Below are positions 42,801 to 55,009 of a stretch of DNA of 64,000 bases, piece by piece (the first letter of the stretch is position 1; every line of letters starts with the position of its first letter). Position numbers and translations under genes: made by a program. The notes under the pieces were generated by a model. That model saw only the letters and a list, made by a program, of their open reading frames with translations, was not told the DNA's origin and made no database searches. Source of the stretch: Euborellia annulipes (taxonomy: Eukaryota > Arthropoda > Insecta > Dermaptera > Anisolabididae); NCBI GenBank assembly GCA_023213315.1, contig JAKCPI010000989.1, positions 62,001 through 126,000 of the forward strand, in the 5' to 3' direction.

Positions 42801-45760
42801 GGTCAATACATATAAATTTATGTATCATATGTCCTGGCGAATTGCCCCATCATATTTATTAAGTGAGACTTAATAAGTATGATGGCCAACAATTGAGGCT
42901 TTAATTTTTGGCTGCACCTGCTCCTTCTCCTGTCTATATAAAAATTTGGTGTTGGCTGTGTCTTCTACACAGCCGGTGACTTTTTAACGTGACAACGTCT
43001 TTTGCTTGACTTCAAACTATTTTTACTTTCTCTTACCTATATGTATTTAAATTTATAGAGGAAGTATTGTTTTTTTTTTACTCGTTCTTTGTTCTCATTA
43101 ACAAACATGTTCAAACATTTACATAGTAACAATATATGACAGGTGTGGCCAAACTTTTATTCATTAAGGGAGACTTTTGCTTAAAAAATGAGGTTTTTCG
43201 AGAAAAAAATTGATTTTAGAGTTTATTAATTATATAGTCAATTAGAGTTTTTCTTTCTGCACGAATTGACATCACATTTAGTCTGATCTGATTAGCCGTT
43301 TGGAATCTACAGTGGTTTAAACTTTCAAATTAGAATTTACCGCAGCGCGGTAAAATGAAATGATAGGAAAAAAATAAATGGTAATATCTTTAGCTGAAAA
43401 CTCATTCTTTCTAACCGTATATTCAACATAATTATACCTCTTAAGACAGAGGAGTTATTCAAGCCACTAACTTTTTCGTGCATGCCTCCCTTCCCGGTCA
43501 CTATACACACATGCATTGTAAGACGTTGTCAGGTCAAAACAGCCACTGGCTTCATTGATTTAATTATTATCTCTATAATTTTTAAGACTGGAGGCAGGTA
43601 GAAGCTTGCCGAATTCACGAAAACAGCAAAATTTTATCGATTTCATGAAATAGGCAATTTCCTCAATCCGGCGTAATATATACATGTTAAAAAATTTAAA
43701 TTTGGAAAATTTGAGTAGTTTCTTTCTTGGTGAGTTCTTCTGAATAATTTAATAAAATAAAAACAATATTATTTCTTTTAGACTATTAAATATAGTTAAA
43801 ATTAATAGCTTTGCCCACGCCTGGAAATTTAACTCTTGTGAGCTCTCTCAGGAAAACCCTACATTTTATATTCTGTTTATTTATTATAGCTCATTGTTTA
43901 CAATAATGCGTTTTCCATTAATCTGATCTTTTTCCCTATTCATTTATAGTATTTCGGTGTCTAAAACTGACATAGATACGCATGTTGACTCAATGCAGAA
44001 TGATTTGGATTCGTTGAAAGAGCTTCTTAAAGGGGAAGGATATTCGCTTGATGCCAACACTTTGCTGGGGGTATGCAACCAACAAGAGTTCCTGTCTAAG
44101 GTAGATTGCTTTGCCAGATATTGCCTCGAATGTTATCATTGGTCAATTTTCATCAAAGTTGGAGACTAGTGTGAATGAATGTCTGCTTCTTTGAGCAGTT
44201 TTTTCAATTCAGTTCACTCTATCTCTGGTGGATTTCTGGCAAAGCAATAACTTTCTATTTAATATCTCAAATCTGTGCATTCTATTTTTAAATAAAATCT
44301 TTTCTACTTTTCTTTTTACTTTCTCTTACATATATATGTTAATAGTCTACATAGAGAGAAAGTATTGGATTCATGTCAAAAATTCGATGCCGAGATTTTG
44401 ATGGAACACGTTTTGAGGTCTTCTGAGTCCAAAAAAGTGGTTTTCGCGACATGGTCTGTCTGTGTGTGTAACGATTTTAAGCATGAAGGAATTGAGCTAC
44501 GGAATTGAAATTTTATATTTAATTTAATTGTATATTTAAGTAAAGTACACCGGACACTCAAAATAAGTTTTTGAATAAAATCAGCTCAAAAGTACTTTAT
44601 TGAAGTACTTTTTCAGTTTTTTTGAATTTCTAAAAATCGGCTCTAACAATTTTGATTAAAAATCAATTATTTTTTTACATGCTTTAAGAATAATTTCAGA
44701 AAAACTTTTCGTGAAAATTATTTGATAAACACTTTACTGATGTTCTTTTTCAGTTTTTTTTTTTTTTATTTTGATTGAAATTCATAAATCATTTATTTTT
44801 TAGATCCTCTTTAAAATGTATATTCTCATTTTTAATTGGTTAAAGTTTCCCCCGGAGTTCAAATTTTGAAAAAGTTCGATTTTATTTAAAAATTCGCATT
44901 TAATAAAAGGAAAACGAAGCTAATTCTTGTCTCATTTCATAGTAAATGTTATTCTCTTGAACTTTTATTATTACCATTTTTTTGTTTAAGATTTTGAATA
45001 AATAGAAATAAAAAAAAGATTCTATACCGAACGTCGAGTTCGGACCCCAGGCAGGCCTATGATTTTATTTACAGTTATCGACTTCAATGCAATGGAAAAT
45101 GCAAATTGAGTGAAATCGTTACGATTGGCATCAATCATCCAATTCCAATAAATCGCTACAATGTCCTGTTTACACCCAACGATAAATCGAAACAATTCGA
45201 TCGTTACGAAAAATTGCTACGATTTATCGCCTTTGCAAGTACAAATATGGTAGAGTTCAAGATTATTTTCCCTTTTAAACTTCTTAACTTCTTCCCAGGT
45301 TAAGAATTATTATTAGAATGCACAGTTACTTTTTCAATTGAATTTTTTAAATTGTAAATAGTGGCGATTTATTTTTTTGCTTTGCAGCTCTTTAATGATG
45401 ATCCATTGTCTTTTGGACTACCAATCTTAAGTGATTCCGAGAATATCCAAAATAAAAGTAATGGTAAGTAATTTTAATAAAATATTGTAACGCAGAAGAT
45501 TCGATAAATGCTCGAGCAAGAAAATAATTATTTTTCTATTAATTAGCATGAGCGTACTTTTGAAAATACTTTCTATAAATAACGATAATTCTATTCTAGG
45601 TAATGAATTGATGACTTATAATCCTGATCTTGATCTGAATTTATTATTCAACGCCGATGACCCTTCTTGGATCACAGGAAATGAAAATCTTGATGAAGAT
45701 CTCCAAACTCCCGACATCACTCTTGATACTGAACCTTCTCCTCCGAAAAAACGTAAATAG
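36892..45760 (+). CDS. HSF1: heat shock factor
   Basis: Trimeric nuclear activator of chaperone genes. Eleven exons: 36892-36996, 37078-37186, 37435-37559, 38287-38493, 39943-40083, 40746-40834, 41741-41920, 42106-42531, 43950-44070, 45388-45463, 45600-45760. They total 1740 nt and give 579 aa. The winged-helix DNA-binding domain spans about residues 10-113 ([29 protein letters not shown]). The HR-A/B trimerisation coiled coil is in exons 4-5, up to LIQFLV. A Ser/Lys-rich middle follows. HR-C, which restrains trimerisation, is in exon 9 ([17 protein letters not shown]). The acidic C-terminus ends in PPKKRK, a nuclear-localisation-like tail. Invertebrates usually have one HSF, so the symbol is by analogy. 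Confidence 0.94.
39560..39735. promoter_or_regulatory. CpG-rich block in HSF intron 4
   Basis: In AT-rich surroundings this 175-bp block is GC-rich and has many CpGs (ACGCGTACGAGACGCCGCC). It has facing CCAAT boxes (CCAATCAG and CTGATTGG about 40 bp apart), a doubled GCCTCAGGGAT word and a GGGCGG box. It may be an internal promoter, or a GC-rich transposon fragment. Confidence 0.3.
40888..41695. repeat. 0.8-kb inverted repeat in HSF intron 6
   Basis: Outer arms TGTAGAGGCAGAAGCAGTCAAG (near 40892) and its complement near 41660-41690 match. Inner arms around 41030-41125 and 41280-41385 also match. A GGACTGAAGAT word (minus, near 40945) and a CCGAAACGTT word (plus, 41609) look like split hammerhead remains, but no complete core is present. 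Confidence 0.55.
42682..42935. repeat. palindromic element with hammerhead-like motif, HSF intron 8
   Basis: Ends AGACAGGAGAAG and CTTCTCCTGTCT continue as roughly 40-bp inverted arms containing GGTGCAGCCAAAAAT. A second inner inverted pair (CATCATATTTATTAAG) lies at 42845-42885. Confidence 0.65.
42733..42780 (-). ncRNA. hammerhead-like motif
   Basis: Minus strand: CUGAAGA at 42771-42765, extra U, helix II GGGU/ACCC, then GAAACUUC at 42744-42737. Core bases are intact but helix III reads ACUU, not a self-complementary ACGU, and helix I is weak (mismatches at positions 3 and 6). Probably decayed. Confidence 0.4.
44310..44580 (-). repeat. dispersed repeat family 1, copy 4
   Basis: The longest reverse-orientation copy, in HSF intron 9. 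It contains GAGGTCTTCTGAGTCC and ends in GAAATTTTATATTTAA like copies 1 and 2. Confidence 0.6.
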
Positions 45761-47349
45761 AGGTGATCCATTTTAGGAAAATAATGTAAAAAAAAAATTT
45801 TAAAAAGTGCCTCAATGCAATGAAAAGCATTTGACTGAAGGAGACTGAAAAGACAGAGAGAATAGTTAAATAAGTAAATCAGAAAAGCTCTATTAAAACG
45901 AATTTTGACCGAGTTTATTTAATATGATTTGCCAAAGATGTGATAATAAAGGGGCTCTGAATATTTAGCAAAAAACTTTCTAGTTAAGACTCCTTGGTAG
46001 TGAATAGTAAAATCTTCTTTAGTTTTAAAGCACAGTAAATATTAAACTTAATAAGATCTCTAAATATATTTCAATTTGCCAATTTTTAAAATTCATTCAC
46101 AAATATTATTAAACAATACTTTATTTATTGTTCCTCTTTTAAAAAGCCTCTCTGTATAATTCTGTAAAGTGTATATAAGTTAGTTTTTTAAGAACTCCTA
46201 TAACTATATTAGGACCTGTGTAGAAATTGTTATCTAACTTGTTCTTGTGTATCATAAATGTTTTTTCATTATATTTTAATTATGTTTTTTTTTTTTAATT
46301 TTATTTAAATCTATAAAACCCCTACAAAAAAAAAATTTTTTTTTAATAAAAGATTGAATATATTTTTTTTATTAATTATTATACAATAATGTTAACATTA
46401 ATACCCAGTTGCACCGCACGAGTTAAGCCTTGTTTAGCGCTAACTAACGCTTGACTCTCCAAATTTCGTTTCACCGCTTGCAAAGCCAAGCTTAAATGTC
46501 TAAATCGTGACTTAAATTTAAGCCCTTAAAATTGGTGGCTTAACGCATTACTTACCAAAAAAAAAAATAATTAATTAAATTAAATAAATGACAGCTATTC
46601 AGATTATATTGATAATATATTATTAATTATCTAATAATACATTTTATTTATTCAATTTAGATTTTTTTATAAAAAACATGAACAATTATTACTCTATTTT
46701 CGAGGTTTAACAATATGTAGTTAATTTAATTTATTAATATTCAAATAATAAACAAAACATCTGTCAATTTTAAAAAGAAAAAATGATTAAATAAAAAAAA
46801 AATATCACTAAAATTTACAACGTTGTCATGTTACTTATTTTTTAAGTCTTTCTTTCTTATTGCATGTTTTAAAATATTGCGGTGCAAATGAACAAAGATT
46901 CTCTTTAATTTAAGTAACACCTAGTTATGAGAGGCTTAAATGTCAAACGGTGCAATCGGGCATAAGACTAGGAAAATGAGAAACTCGTGTTGTAAAATAG
47001 AAAAAGCCAAAAATAATACTGATGTTCTAACATACTATATATATATAAGCAAACATGTATAAATATATATAATCCAATATTTTAATAAAGAAAAATTTTC
47101 ACAAACAGCAAATGGTCAGAGGTATTTTTCTATTCCTATTTTACATAAAAATTAATATCACAGTGGCCAAACTGAATTTCTAATTGATGAAAACATAAAA
47201 TTCCACCATAGGGGACAGTTTTAGCTATTCTATACATTGATTCTTGATTAATAATTAGAATTCAAGAATATTTCCTATTAAAAATATAAAATCTACTCTA
47301 ATAACAATATTATACTTATAAAAAAGAAATTGTTAAATTAATATTTGTT
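45761..47349. other. convergent intergenic region, HSF and PNPLA8
   Basis: The 3' ends of HSF (+) and PNPLA8 (-) face each other. Candidate poly(A) signals for HSF are AATAAA-like words near 45937 and 46340. A MITE fills 46402-46962. The rest is AT-rich with no gene seen. Confidence 0.6.
46402..46962. mobile_element. Harbinger-type MITE
   Basis: Ends TACCCAGTTGCACCG and CGGTGCAATCGGGCA are inverted with few changes and flanked by TAA on both sides, the 3-bp target of PIF/Harbinger elements. 561 bp, noncoding. Confidence 0.6.
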
Positions 47350-50300
47350 TCATCGAAAACCTAAAATCTCTCGATGTAGATTAATCCAATCATTTAATCG
47401 TTGAACGGGTGTCCTCTGTGCTGTTAGGGCTTTAGCAGCTTCTATAAAAGCCTCTTCGTTTCGTCTATAATACATTTCGGCGTCGGTTTCAAGTTGATTA
47501 AATTTCTCAGGGCGAATCTCATCCATTGTTACCATTTCAGTGATGTAAGGATTAAAACGATAATAAACTTCCCCAGGCAATAAATCATTCAATATTGTAT
47601 GTACAGCTGAAAATGAAAATATAAATTACTGATCAATTTATAAATTTTGTATAAAATTTCTTTATTCTCCCAAAAATTTGCTAAATAAGTTGTTCGAAAT
47701 TTTTCTTACTTTATCCTATTTATTTTTGTTGGACCTTTTTTTTAGGATATTCGCTGAAACTTTTACTTCATGTCGTGATGGGGATTCCACGGGGGCTGAC
47801 GGGGCAACTGCCTTATAAAAACAGGCGAGTGTTTAATGCTTTGTGAGAGTCTATAAGATAATCTATCCCGCAACAACAATGACCACTTTGTGCCTTATTA
47901 GTTTATAAGCATACAAGGACCGAATAAAATTTTTCTTATATTGGTATTATCAAAAGAAATATTTTCAAATCCAGTCATAAACGAAAAGGTTGGTGAAAAG
48001 TTTACAATCAGAGTCTATGGAGAATTTGTTATTCGTAAAAAAAATTGAGATAGGTATGAGTAGCCATTTTTTCATATGATGATTTCATTGTTTTTATAAA
48101 AGAAAAAGAAAAAATGAAACCTTTTGGAAATCTCTTCTACGTTTGAACCCGAAAGTTTTTTATTAAAAAAAAATAAAATAATTTGAGTCAACTTGCGCAG
48201 AAGAGGAAAGAGAATAATATTACAAATCGAGAATAAGCTTTACTTTTTTCTAATGAAGTTAATGAAAGTCAAAATCAATTCATTCTTTTGCAACACCCTG
48301 TATAATGATAAGATTCTAAAAATGCATAAAATCCTCTATTTATAAAGACTTTTTGCCAGCTCTGAGGTTGGTTCAAACATAGAACCGAAACGTCTGCTGT
48401 ACAAAATAAATAAATAATGAAAAAATATAGCTGCATTTTCTCATTTTGGTGCTACCCTCTATGAATAAATATGAGAATTTAAATTGCTGTTTGTGTTTTC
48501 TATGTTTTTTTCGCTTATCTATCAGCATGTCGCGTTACAAGCCGTGACGTCACCAGCGACTCACACCAGGTTTCTTCGCATAATATATATATACCTTCAG
48601 TATCTGTAGCACTATCAAGAATTTTCAAAAATTTCGTTCTCCATGAAGACGTTTGAGGAATTTCAGTTTCGCTTTTAGTTAAATGTGCAGGTTGAAGTCT
48701 TCCCGTGCCTAAAGAAATAACACATTGAAGATAGCTATCTGGCCACAGCATTCGAGCTTCATGAATTGCTACAGCGGTGGGGTTATTCACTAAAATTCCA
48801 CCATCCTAAAAAAATAATTTATATTAGCTTATATTTCTATTTTTAATATTAACCATAAATTATTAACATACATGATGCATTAGATCGCCAGTTTTGAATT
48901 CTTCAAAATAAGTAGGCGCAGCTGCTGAGGCCCGAACAGCTTCCCAGAGTTGATAGTTATAGCCGCCCATATATTGCGATTGAACCCGTGCAGGGAGTGA
49001 ATAATTGCGGAATATATAAGCCAGAACACTACTGCTTTTGTTTATTACAGTAGAGACGGCTGATAACTGTAAAAAGAATTAGATTGTATTAATAATAAAA
49101 ATTAAATATCAACTTTTTGTAAAACAATTTTATTTATTTGAAGTTTTTTTATAGCTGATTGTAATGTTTGTAGGTAGAATGAGAAATTAAAGAGAGTGCA
49201 GCTAAGCGTAATTTCATTTATTTCACCCTCAGACCTGACGTTTCGGTCCTGTTTAGGACCATCTTAAGAGCACTAGGGGTGTTATCAATAATATCAATTT
49301 TAACATTTCACCTTTACATCAATCGTTGGTTTTTATTTCTATACATTAAATAAATGTATATTTTTTTATATAAAATAGTATGTGAATTGTATTTATAATG
49401 GCGAACTCGGTGTGAGCAGTCACATATATAATTTGCTGGCTTCGTCATTATAGATATATTTCACCTACTACTTTATATAAAAAATATACATGTATTTAAT
49501 TTATAAAAAGAAAAACCAACGATTGATGTAAAGGTGAAGTGTTAAAATTAAATATTGATAATGACACCCCTAGTGCGAGGATGATGGTCCTAAACAGGAC
49601 CGAAAGGTCAGCTCTGAAGGAGAAATAAAGTTGTAATTAGTTGCACTCTCTTTAATTTCTCATTCTACCTACATATATATTATTAGGATGAAGCCTCAAT
49701 TTTAAGATTTTCTCACATGAGTAGAAATGATATGAAAAATATCGTTACATGAACGTTGTGGTTCCCTAGCACATTGTCACAATTGTTCCATAAATAATCA
49801 AAATTATGGGAGTAGACCACATTTTGTATTAATTATTTATTAAAAATATATAAATACTGTACAACGTTTCGACTGCCTATTCCGCAGTCGTTTTCAAGTA
49901 CTGTTCACTTGTTACAACTCAAGTGAACTAACTTCTAAGGGACCGTCATAGATGGGGACCGTTACGTGCATTTTATATACAACGACGCCAGCGCCATCTA
50001 CAGTCTTTGTTTATAAAGATTAGATCACTTGAGTCGGAGTAAGTGCACAGTACTTGAAAACAACTGCAAAATAAGTAGTCGAAACGTTATACAGCATTTA
50101 TATATTTTTAATAAATAATACAAAATTAAAAACTTCCATAATAATAATAATAATAATACAAATCAACAAAATCTTCATAAATAAGAGTGAAAATGTTGGG
50201 AAATACTGGTATAGATGTTAGAATTTTGAGTATATTAATCAGACTATAAATAATTAAAGCTTTATTATCTATAAAAGAAACTACTTATTTAAAAAATACC

Positions 50301-53130
50301 TTGGGACATTTAGAATTTCGTGATGTTTTGATCATAAGTGTTTCTCCAACATATTGCTTGAGTAATTTTTCCCACATTTCGGTATCATAGTAAGAATGAC
50401 TCCATACTAGTCGATTTGCACCAACAATTCTTGATTGAGTAAAGATTTTCGTGCTTAGCTCTTTGTAGAGAAAAGATACTTCTTCCAACGGTTTCATTTT
50501 TGCACCTGAGGATTAAAAAAACAAAAAAAAAAAAAAACAAATAGAGATCATTCTAAGAGAAAAAATATAAATACTTGAGAATTGTTACTTACCAATAACC
50601 CCCATAAGAATAGCTCCAGTGCTTACTCCACAAATATAATCAAACATTTCATATACCGGCTTCCCGGTGAGCTGCTCTAATTTCTTTAATAATTCAATTG
50701 CTAAAAGTCCTCTAAAAAAATAATATTTTCTATTATATAACGTATAAATAAAATAAATAAAACTTTGATCTTAAATTACCTAATCCCTCCGCCGTCAATA
50801 GACAAGATTCGAATTCCTCGTCCTGGTAGGGGTTGGGAATACCCTAAAATTGCAAATGCTTCCCGAAGTGCATCTTGACAATTTATGTCTTGAGTTTCAG
50901 AACGGACACGAAGAAGGGTACCGATAGCTCCATCCTAGAAATATATTGTCAATTATTAACTAAAGTGGAAGTCTTTTATCATAACTTTATTTTTGATTCG
51001 CCCCCATAGTTGGAATTTTTATACATTAGAAATTGATTTATTTGTTTACCTTCGCTGCAAGTTTAATTGCAAGCGGATATTGATGAAAATGAGCAATCAT
51101 ATCTTCTATTCGTTTCAGTTTTGAAGCATCACTTTCCGCTGAAATAATTGAAGAGATTACATGCTTTGTTCGCGATAAAAGATTTTCCTGTAAAACATTT
51201 TGCAATTAAAAGTATAATCCTTTACGTGTCTATACTCATTTATTTTCTTGTTATATTTAGAGAAGGTTCAAATAAAGGCTAGGGTCTGGTAGCTACTGTG
51301 AGGTTTAACAGAAACAACGTAAAATGTTCATTTAACAAGACAGTGAGTTTATTTTTTGTTGGTGAGGCCAAGCGCGTAAAATGTTCAATTGTCTAAGTTT
51401 CAAGGTGATGATCCATTTATAGATGGCGCTGTGGCTCAACAATTCTCAATTTTTTTCTGTTTTCAAAATTTTTTCAGAAATTCAAAATCTAAGCAGCACA
51501 CTCAAAACTGGGTATAGCTTATGGCGTAAGGATAATTTTATTTGTTTTAGTTTAAACAGTTACTTGACACCTTAATCCAATTTTAAACTTATCATAAAGC
51601 AAATATTAGGCCATTTTTTCTTTGCAGAAGGCTTAAAGAAAAGCCGAAATATATTAGTAAAAATAAAATAAAGAATTAAAGGGAGGCAGATATTAAGTCC
51701 CTGCTTGTTAAAACAAATCGAATTATGATGACAAAGTTTTGTAAGTGAAGGTCTCAATGTCATAATTTGTTTCGAGTGTATTTTTAGTGCCTCTACGAAT
51801 TTATGGGTAAACTAAATATAGATAGATCCTACTTTCAAAATCAGCAATTTTTAAAATACTTTTGGCAAAAGAGAGATACAGGGGTTGGACAAAATAATAG
51901 GAACCGTATATTGAGCAATATTTATTTATTAATAATGTGTTGAGCTACCATTTGCTCGTAGAAATTTTTACAGGCAACCTCGAGGTCTCTGTGCGAACTT
52001 GGGAGGGGGGGGGGGGTGAAAAAACATCAAAACCTTTTAACCTTTTTCAGTTTTTTGCTTATATTTCTTAAACTAAACATATTTTCTGTACCATAGAATG
52101 TTGTAGAGTATTAAATTTGCTAAAACTTGGTTGATAAATTAAGTCTGTAAACTCAATATTAACCGAGATAAGGCCGAACGAATTTTGTTTGTTTTATATT
52201 TCAAGAAACTTTGTCTAACTTTGATCGGCCGGTTAATATTGGGTCTACAAATTGGATTTATCAACCAAATTTTAGCAATTTTAATACTCTACAACTTTCT
52301 ATTAAACTATGGTTCCGAAAATATACTTAGTTTACGAAATATAATCAAAAAACTGAAAAAAGTCCTAAAATTTTGAGGTTTTTGTCCCCCTCCCCCCTCC
52401 CTCTCGTCCCCCAAATTAGCAAAGCGTCCTCGAGGTCGAAAACTTAAAATAGCCATCCTAGAGTAACCCCAAAAAACCTGTAAAAATTTCTACAAGCAAA
52501 TGGTGGCTCAACATATTATTAACAAATAAATATTGTCTATATGTCCGGTGCTCATATTATTTTGTCTATCCCCTGTAGAATCTAAGAGAAAATATTACAA
52601 GCTTAATTTGTGATAGGTTTTATGGAAATTCCTTCACTAGAATTTAGATAAGATAAATAATGTAACACGGACTTGAACCTTCTCAAATAGTGTATGTTAC
52701 TTGGTAAAATACCTACAGAGGAGATAGTTTGAGTTTTATTTCTCCATTTAATAAGTGGCTCTGGTGATGGAGACGAAGAAGGTTGTAATTTCTTTGTTAT
52801 TCCAGACAAAACATGAGGCAAGAGGCTTTCACTTGGAGGGGTATTATCGGAGGCTGTGCTCTGGACCACTTCGGATGCCTCTTTTTTCTGATTGTTTTCT
52901 TTCGCTTTTTCATTTTGCTCGGGTAACGATTTGGGTTGGCTGTTATCATTTTCCAAACTTCGAGAGCTTGTGATCGAAGGTAATTTTTGCAAAATATTTG
53001 CCCATTCTTTATTAAGTACAAATAAATATCCTTTATTTGTTGATGTAGCTTTTGTTAAATATTCCTTCAAATTTAATAATAATTTCATTTGATTTGCGGA
53101 CAAATTTCGTATTTGATTTCCAATTGTCAT
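47350..53130 (-). CDS. PNPLA8: calcium-independent phospholipase A2-gamma
   Basis: Patatin-type lipase of mitochondria and peroxisomes that releases fatty acids from phospholipids. Eight coding exons: 53130-52717, 51187-51050, 50934-50780, 50711-50593, 50505-50300, 49066-48872, 48805-48595, 47606-47350. They total 1695 nt and give 564 aa (human 782, with a longer N-terminus). [12 protein letters not shown] (oxyanion loop, about 227-237), GVSTG with nucleophile Ser about 266, and DGG with catalytic Asp about 410 are all present. The N-terminal 150 residues are polar and low-complexity; no clear targeting peptide is seen. The coding exon is preceded by an acceptor at 53172 and a likely UTR exon ending at 53490. 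A five-codon uORF overlaps the start. Confidence 0.93.
48351..48406 (+). ncRNA. hammerhead-like motif in PNPLA8 intron 7
   Basis: Core CUGAGGU (48362-48368; A9 changed to U), extra U, helix II GGUUC/GAACC, GAAACGUC at 48387-48394. Helix I has CAGC/GCUG, a 3x3 internal loop and UUUU/AAAA. One key base is changed, so this copy is probably inactive. Confidence 0.45.
49172..49680. repeat. inverted-pair element with hammerhead-like cores, PNPLA8 intron 5
   Basis: Arms 49172-49375 and about 49490-49680 are inverted copies (ends TAGGTAGAATGAGAAATTAA). Each holds a GGTCCTAAACAGGACCGAAA hairpin. The spacer is about 110 bp. Confidence 0.7.
49224..49281 (-). ncRNA. hammerhead-like motif
   Basis: Minus strand: helix I with CACCC/GGGUG, UAG and CU stems; core CUUAAGA (G5 changed to U); extra U; 6-bp helix II GGUCCU/AGGACC; GAAACGUC. 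The inverted partner near 49561-49615 keeps G5 but has other core changes, so the ancestor was probably intact. Confidence 0.5.
49856..49904 (-). ncRNA. variant hammerhead-like motif with U3-A8 pair
   Basis: Same fold as 13590-13638: core UUGAAAA, extra C, helix II GACUGC/GCAGUC, GAAACGUU, helix I ACAGUAC against GUACAGU. Loop bases of helix II differ (GGAAUAG) while both stem strands are kept. Confidence 0.5.
50047..50098 (+). ncRNA. variant hammerhead-like motif with U3-A8 pair, diverged
   Basis: Core UUGAAAA at 50054-50060 and GAAACGUU are kept. Helix II is AACUGC/GUAGUC, with one new G-U pair and the closing pair weakened. Confidence 0.4.
51879..52575. mobile_element. Tc1/mariner-type MITE in PNPLA8 intron 1
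   Basis: Ends CAGGGGTTGGACAAAATAAT and ATTATTTTGTCTATCCCCTG are inverted and sit between TA dinucleotides. Arms extend well inward (GCTACCATTTGC and GCAAATGGTGGC). A G-run lies at 52003-52015 and a C-rich tract at 52385-52412. No transposase is visible. Confidence 0.75.
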
Positions 53131-54795
53131 TTTAAGAGCATTTTTTTCTGTTGGTGCACTTTGTGTGGAAATACTTCTAGAAAAAATAATTTCTAGTATA
53201 AATACAAACTATTTAAATATTACAATATTCTTTAAATTTATATTTTCTTTTGAAATCGAATTCACTATTCCATTTTGACATAAATCTAATCTTTATCATT
53301 TTGGAGAGGCCATTTAAGAACTAGTTCATTCGTTTAAGATTCGTTCTTTTTTAAAAGCAACAAAAAACCAGCTCGCTTCAGAATAATATTTTTAAACGCT
53401 TCCAAGTAAAAAGAAGTTACAAAAATACAATATTTTATAAAAACTACACAATATAATAATTATAAATTTAGTATATAATGAGAACTTACAAAAAAAACTA
53501 GATCTAAATTTTATTTGGCTTCTAGGGTCGGTTTAACAATGGCAACAAACGCTATGGGCTCCGCGTCACTAAAAATGTAAATATTTTTAAAATTTCATGG
53601 AAATTAAAAATATTTGGATAAAATCAGACCTTGGATAAAATTTTTTTTTTAATATAGAGAGGGGTTCTTTCTAAAAATGTTTCGACTTGGCACTATCTTA
53701 ATCCGATCTTAAGCTTTTTCTTCCCTAAAAACTTTTTAAACCCATCAATTTGACAAATGAGATTAAAAGAAATTTTTTAGGCATCAAGAATTTAGTGATA
53801 GAAAATAAAATTTATTCTACAAGGACAAAAAACACAACTATTAAGAAAAAATTCCTTCATTAAAAGAAATGAAATAACTATTGCATCATAAATCAGCTGT
53901 TAACTTGAACTTGAACCATAGCAACTCTATTTTTGGTATTTATATTTTCAAAAATATTCAAGGCTTTTTTTGGAGTGGCTTCTTCTATTATCCCCAATGA
54001 GACTCAAGATTATTTGTAACAAAATAATATACATAAATGATCTTGAATATTTCTTTTTTTTATAATTTCCTGTTCAAATTAATTTATTCATTAGATAATT
54101 ACCTTGCTACTCCACTAGCGCACCTTCGATAACATAATATTCCCTTACTTAAGGACATGATTCTTGAAAATCACAACTTTAAATGATCATATAACACTTA
54201 AGTTCAAAGGTTTCTCTGACACTAACTCAACGTCTGCGATTTGATTATAATTTATGCTTAGAAAATGCGCAACTTCCCTCCCTTCACTGACAACGCAGGA
54301 ACACGTGTCAAATTTGGTGTAGTGGGGGTAAAAAGAGAAACGCGGAACCTTGTAGTAAAAAATAAATTCAAGGGCTTGTTTTTTTTTTTTTCATATATAT
54401 ATATATATTACAGATCAGGCGATGTGTGATGACTTAATTTAAAATCTCAATAACAAAATATTGTTTATCTTCTCTTATGACTGTTGAAATAACAATTAGA
54501 AAAAAAAAATGGTTCAAAATATTTGTATATATATATATTAATATATGGCATAATATTTTCCATTTTAAATATTTAAATTTATTTTTGATAATAATACAAG
54601 TCGGCTACAATAATAAATTTTCATTTTTCTCTCCTAAATTTATAAAAAAAGAATGGGAGCGAGGATCACAAGCAATATCACACCCAACCCCTGTATTTAT
54701 AAATAAACCAGGAAGAATAAAGAAATCATTCACTTTGACATGAAATTACTAAAAAGATATATAAAATTAGATTTAATAAGAGTGTGAGTGTTGTT

Positions 54796-54912
54796 TATTG
54801 GTGAGGCCAAACATCCCATGGTCCCCGGCATCGAACCCAGGATCTCCAGCTTTTCCAGAGCATCAGCGTGCTGTTCATTGCACCAGGCCACCGGACTCGA
54901 CCTACACCAATA
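54796..54912 (-). mobile_element. tRNA-derived SINE inside an inverted pair, copy 2
   Basis: Minus strand: TGGCCTGGTGCAATG as A box, GGGTTCGATGCC as B box, between TATTGGTG and CACCAATA ends. Confidence 0.6.
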
Positions 54913-55009
54913 AAACTCACTTGCTCTGATATGCGAGTTAACCGTGCAAGAAGAAATATTTATCACTTTGTTAGTAACGGTAAACTCACATATAAGGGGA
55001 AGTAAGTTT

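Larger units (their letters stand above)
49805..50150. repeat. inverted-pair element of the U3-A8 hammerhead family, PNPLA8 intron 5
   Basis: Left part (49805-49985) reads in reverse and right part (about 49985-50150) forward, each carrying the CACAGTACTTGAAAAC unit or its relative. The join contains GTTACGTGCATTTTATATAC, shared with 13525-13550. Confidence 0.65.

Noticed and set aside
45106..45303. Frame in HSF intron 9
   Set aside because: It does not fit between the phases of HSF exons 9 and 10, and no family is recognised. It may be a decayed repeat.
26114..45760. A co-regulated proteostasis cluster (HSCB, PDIA3, HSF, RPAP3)
   Set aside because: Unrelated genes are interspersed and no shared regulatory sites such as heat shock elements were seen.
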